From a virus: a stretch of 38,030 bases of DNA. Shown here piece after piece: positions 36,722-38,030 of the stretch. Every line of letters begins with the position of its first letter. The stretch's first letter is position 1. Where the stretch lies: the IMG/VR virus record IMGVR_UViG_3300028595_000030, positions 1 to 38,030 of that record; one strand, written 5' to 3'. A model generated the notes under the pieces. The model ran no database searches. It was not told the DNA's origin and saw nothing but the letters and a program-made list of their open reading frames with translations. Made by a program: the position numbers and the translations under genes.

Positions 36722-37969
36722 ATGGCAGACGCAACATTACAAGCAATACTATCGCAATACCAAAATCAGCCTAACATGTGGGCGCAGATGAATCGGGGCA
36801 TCCAACAGTATCAGATGCCGGCATCCGCATACGGGGCGAAAGGTAGCCCTATAGTGGCCGCTTTGCAGGGGCTTGCTAGTGGCTACACTGGCAGTCGTGC
36901 GCAGGCTCAAGAGCAACAGAACCAAGCGGGTTTGCAGCAAGCGTTACAGCAGTATGAAGCACAACAGAGGCAACAGAAGCAAGCCGACTGGAAAGCACAA
37001 CAAGAGTTTTTAACTGGGCAACGTGTTAGTCAAGCAAACCAAATAGCTAAAACACAACAGGAGATGGAGCAGGCTAATTTTCCTCAGAAGTTGAAACAAG
37101 AAGGGCAGCTAGCCGGAGCAAGAGCGGCGGCAAAGGCAAAATACACCAAAGCTGGAACGCAATATTCCCCTAGCGATGAATTTGCTTCCGTTATGGCTAA
37201 AAAGTTAGTAAAAAGGGGTTCTTTTGCAGATGAAGAAACTGCCTTTAATGCTGTTAAAAAAGACTTTAAAGGCTTTGAATCTTTGCAAAAAGAAAGAAGG
37301 CTAGACCTTGCTCAACAACAGCAAGAAGGCGTTTCTAGTAGGTTCCAAGACAAGCTTTCAAGAAGTGATGCAGAGCGTGTAATCCCAGGTTACACAGTCG
37401 AAAGTGGACGTTTAACTTCAGAACAAGCAGGGAAAATCAAAGAACAAAATAAAGACACTGAGAAGCTAATTAATACATTATATGAAATTTCGGGGCGTGA
37501 TCTTTCTAAGTATATGGGCGAAGGTAGTTCGATGAACCAAGCTCTTGCAGGGCAAGCGTTTAATATATGGAGAATAGCAACGGGATCTGGTGCAAGGCTT
37601 GAAGGTATTGAAGGTACTATCATTGAAAATATGACACCTGCCGCAATGGCTCATGACCCTGTAAGAGCAATCGGGGAATGGCTAAAAGGGCGTGACCAAA
37701 ATACATTTGCAGTTGAATTAGCTAAATTTGTAGAAAAAGAACACGATGCATCCTTGTTAGCTTATGGCATTAAGAAACAAGGTGTTTCTGATGATTACTA
37801 TTCAAATCGTATGAAAACAAGATATCCCGAATTGTTTCCTAACGCTAAAAAAGATCGGGAACAAGCTACTATAACGCCTTTGAGTAGTGAACCTAACCCA
37901 ACAAATTATAAGTCATTAGATGAATACCAAGCGGAGCTGTTAAAATGGCACCAACAGAACAAGAAATAA
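36722..37969 (+). CDS. Ejection/internal virion protein, Gln-rich
   Basis: A 415-residue protein. The N-terminal 120 residues are Gln/Ala-rich ('YQNQPNMWAQMNRGIQQYQMPASAYG... EQQNQAGLQQALQQYEAQQRQQKQADWKAQQEF' region) and helical, the middle has 'ARAAAKAKYTKAG', and the C-terminal half is charged with a weakly hydrophobic segment near 270-290. It ends 'EYQAELLKWHQQNKK'; its last 25 bases overlap the start of the 701-residue gene. The last 109 bp also occur at the left window edge as part of the terminal repeat. Function by position: DNA ejection. Confidence 0.62.
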   Translation: MADATLQAILSQYQNQPNMWAQMNRGIQQYQMPASAYGAKGSPIVAALQGLASGYTGSRAQAQEQQNQAGLQQALQQYEAQQRQQKQADWKAQQEFLTGQRVSQANQIAKTQQEMEQANFPQKLKQEGQLAGARAAAKAKYTKAGTQYSPSDEFASVMAKKLVKRGSFADEETAFNAVKKDFKGFESLQKERRLDLAQQQQEGVSSRFQDKLSRSDAERVIPGYTVESGRLTSEQAGKIKEQNKDTEKLINTLYEISGRDLSKYMGEGSSMNQALAGQAFNIWRIATGSGARLEGIEGTIIENMTPAAMAHDPVRAIGEWLKGRDQNTFAVELAKFVEKEHDASLLAYGIKKQGVSDDYYSNRMKTRYPELFPNAKKDREQATITPLSSEPNPTNYKSLDEYQAELLKWHQQNKK

Positions 37970-38030
37970 AAGAGATTGCCCGCATAAAATGGGAGGCGGC
38001 ACAAAAATGGGAGGCGGCACAGCAAGCATC
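37859..38030. repeat. Terminal redundancy, right copy
   Basis: Second copy of the 172-base overlap at 1-172. It contains the end of the 415-residue gene and the first 28 or so codons of the 701-residue gene, whose full copy is at 87-2192. Removing one copy gives a unit of 37,858 bp in which the plus-strand virion genes are continuous across the edge. Confidence 0.95.

Overview
This window is one complete, or almost complete, genome of a small tailed phage with a short-tail (podovirus-like) virion. The first 172 bases recur as the last 172 bases (37859-38030) with one synonymous mismatch, so the unit closes to about 37,858 bp. The stop and start codons used are those of the standard bacterial code. 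Lipoproteins, a lytic transglycosylase and an M15 endolysin point to a Gram-negative host, but nothing identifies the genus. I see no DNA polymerase, RNA polymerase, primase, helicase, integrase or recognisable CI-type repressor.

The layout is two long, divergent transcription units. They start from a 228-bp AT-rich control region (19014-19241) that carries a cluster of AAGATTA/TAATCTT half-sites. The leftward (minus) unit runs from 19013 down to 3404 and holds the early and accessory genes. In order of transcription these are: small unknown proteins with a shared ribosome-binding-site style; an annealing-protein-like gene with an ExoX-type C-terminus; a 24-residue membrane microprotein; a DUF1351-like coiled coil; a ribbon-helix-helix-like regulator; a replication initiator with three 9- or 11-bp tandem-repeat arrays in and before it (probable origin); a G39P-like helicase loader; a lipoprotein; a membrane-anchored transglycosylase; a DNA methyltransferase; a duplicated cassette; two Lar-like zinc proteins; an M15 endolysin; a tRNA-like gene; two glycosyltransferase-like genes; zinc ribbons; and a PD-(D/E)XK-type nuclease.

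The rightward (plus) unit runs from 19242 through the right edge and re-enters at the left edge, ending at 3407. It opens with a small membrane protein, a lipoprotein, an HD-motif protein and a secreted beta-helix protein. The packaging and virion genes follow: small and large terminase, portal, several small structural candidates, scaffold, major capsid protein, decoration-like protein, a strong terminator-like hairpin, head-tail adaptor, nozzle, glycine-rich and glutamine-rich internal/ejection proteins, and a tail fibre. The two units converge at 3404-3407, where their last genes share stop-codon bases.

Replication probably uses a phage initiator and loader to recruit the host helicase. 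The most unusual parts are the triple iteron-like origin, in which one array occupies the initiator's own leader; the chimeric 18-codon mini-ORF at 4740-4796, built from the ends of two other genes; the sialyltransferase-like plus GT2 pair; a recently duplicated 11.2/11.6-kb cassette; paired hairpins over translation starts; and a tRNA-like gene with an abnormal anticodon loop. Identifications are by motif reading only; no database search was run.
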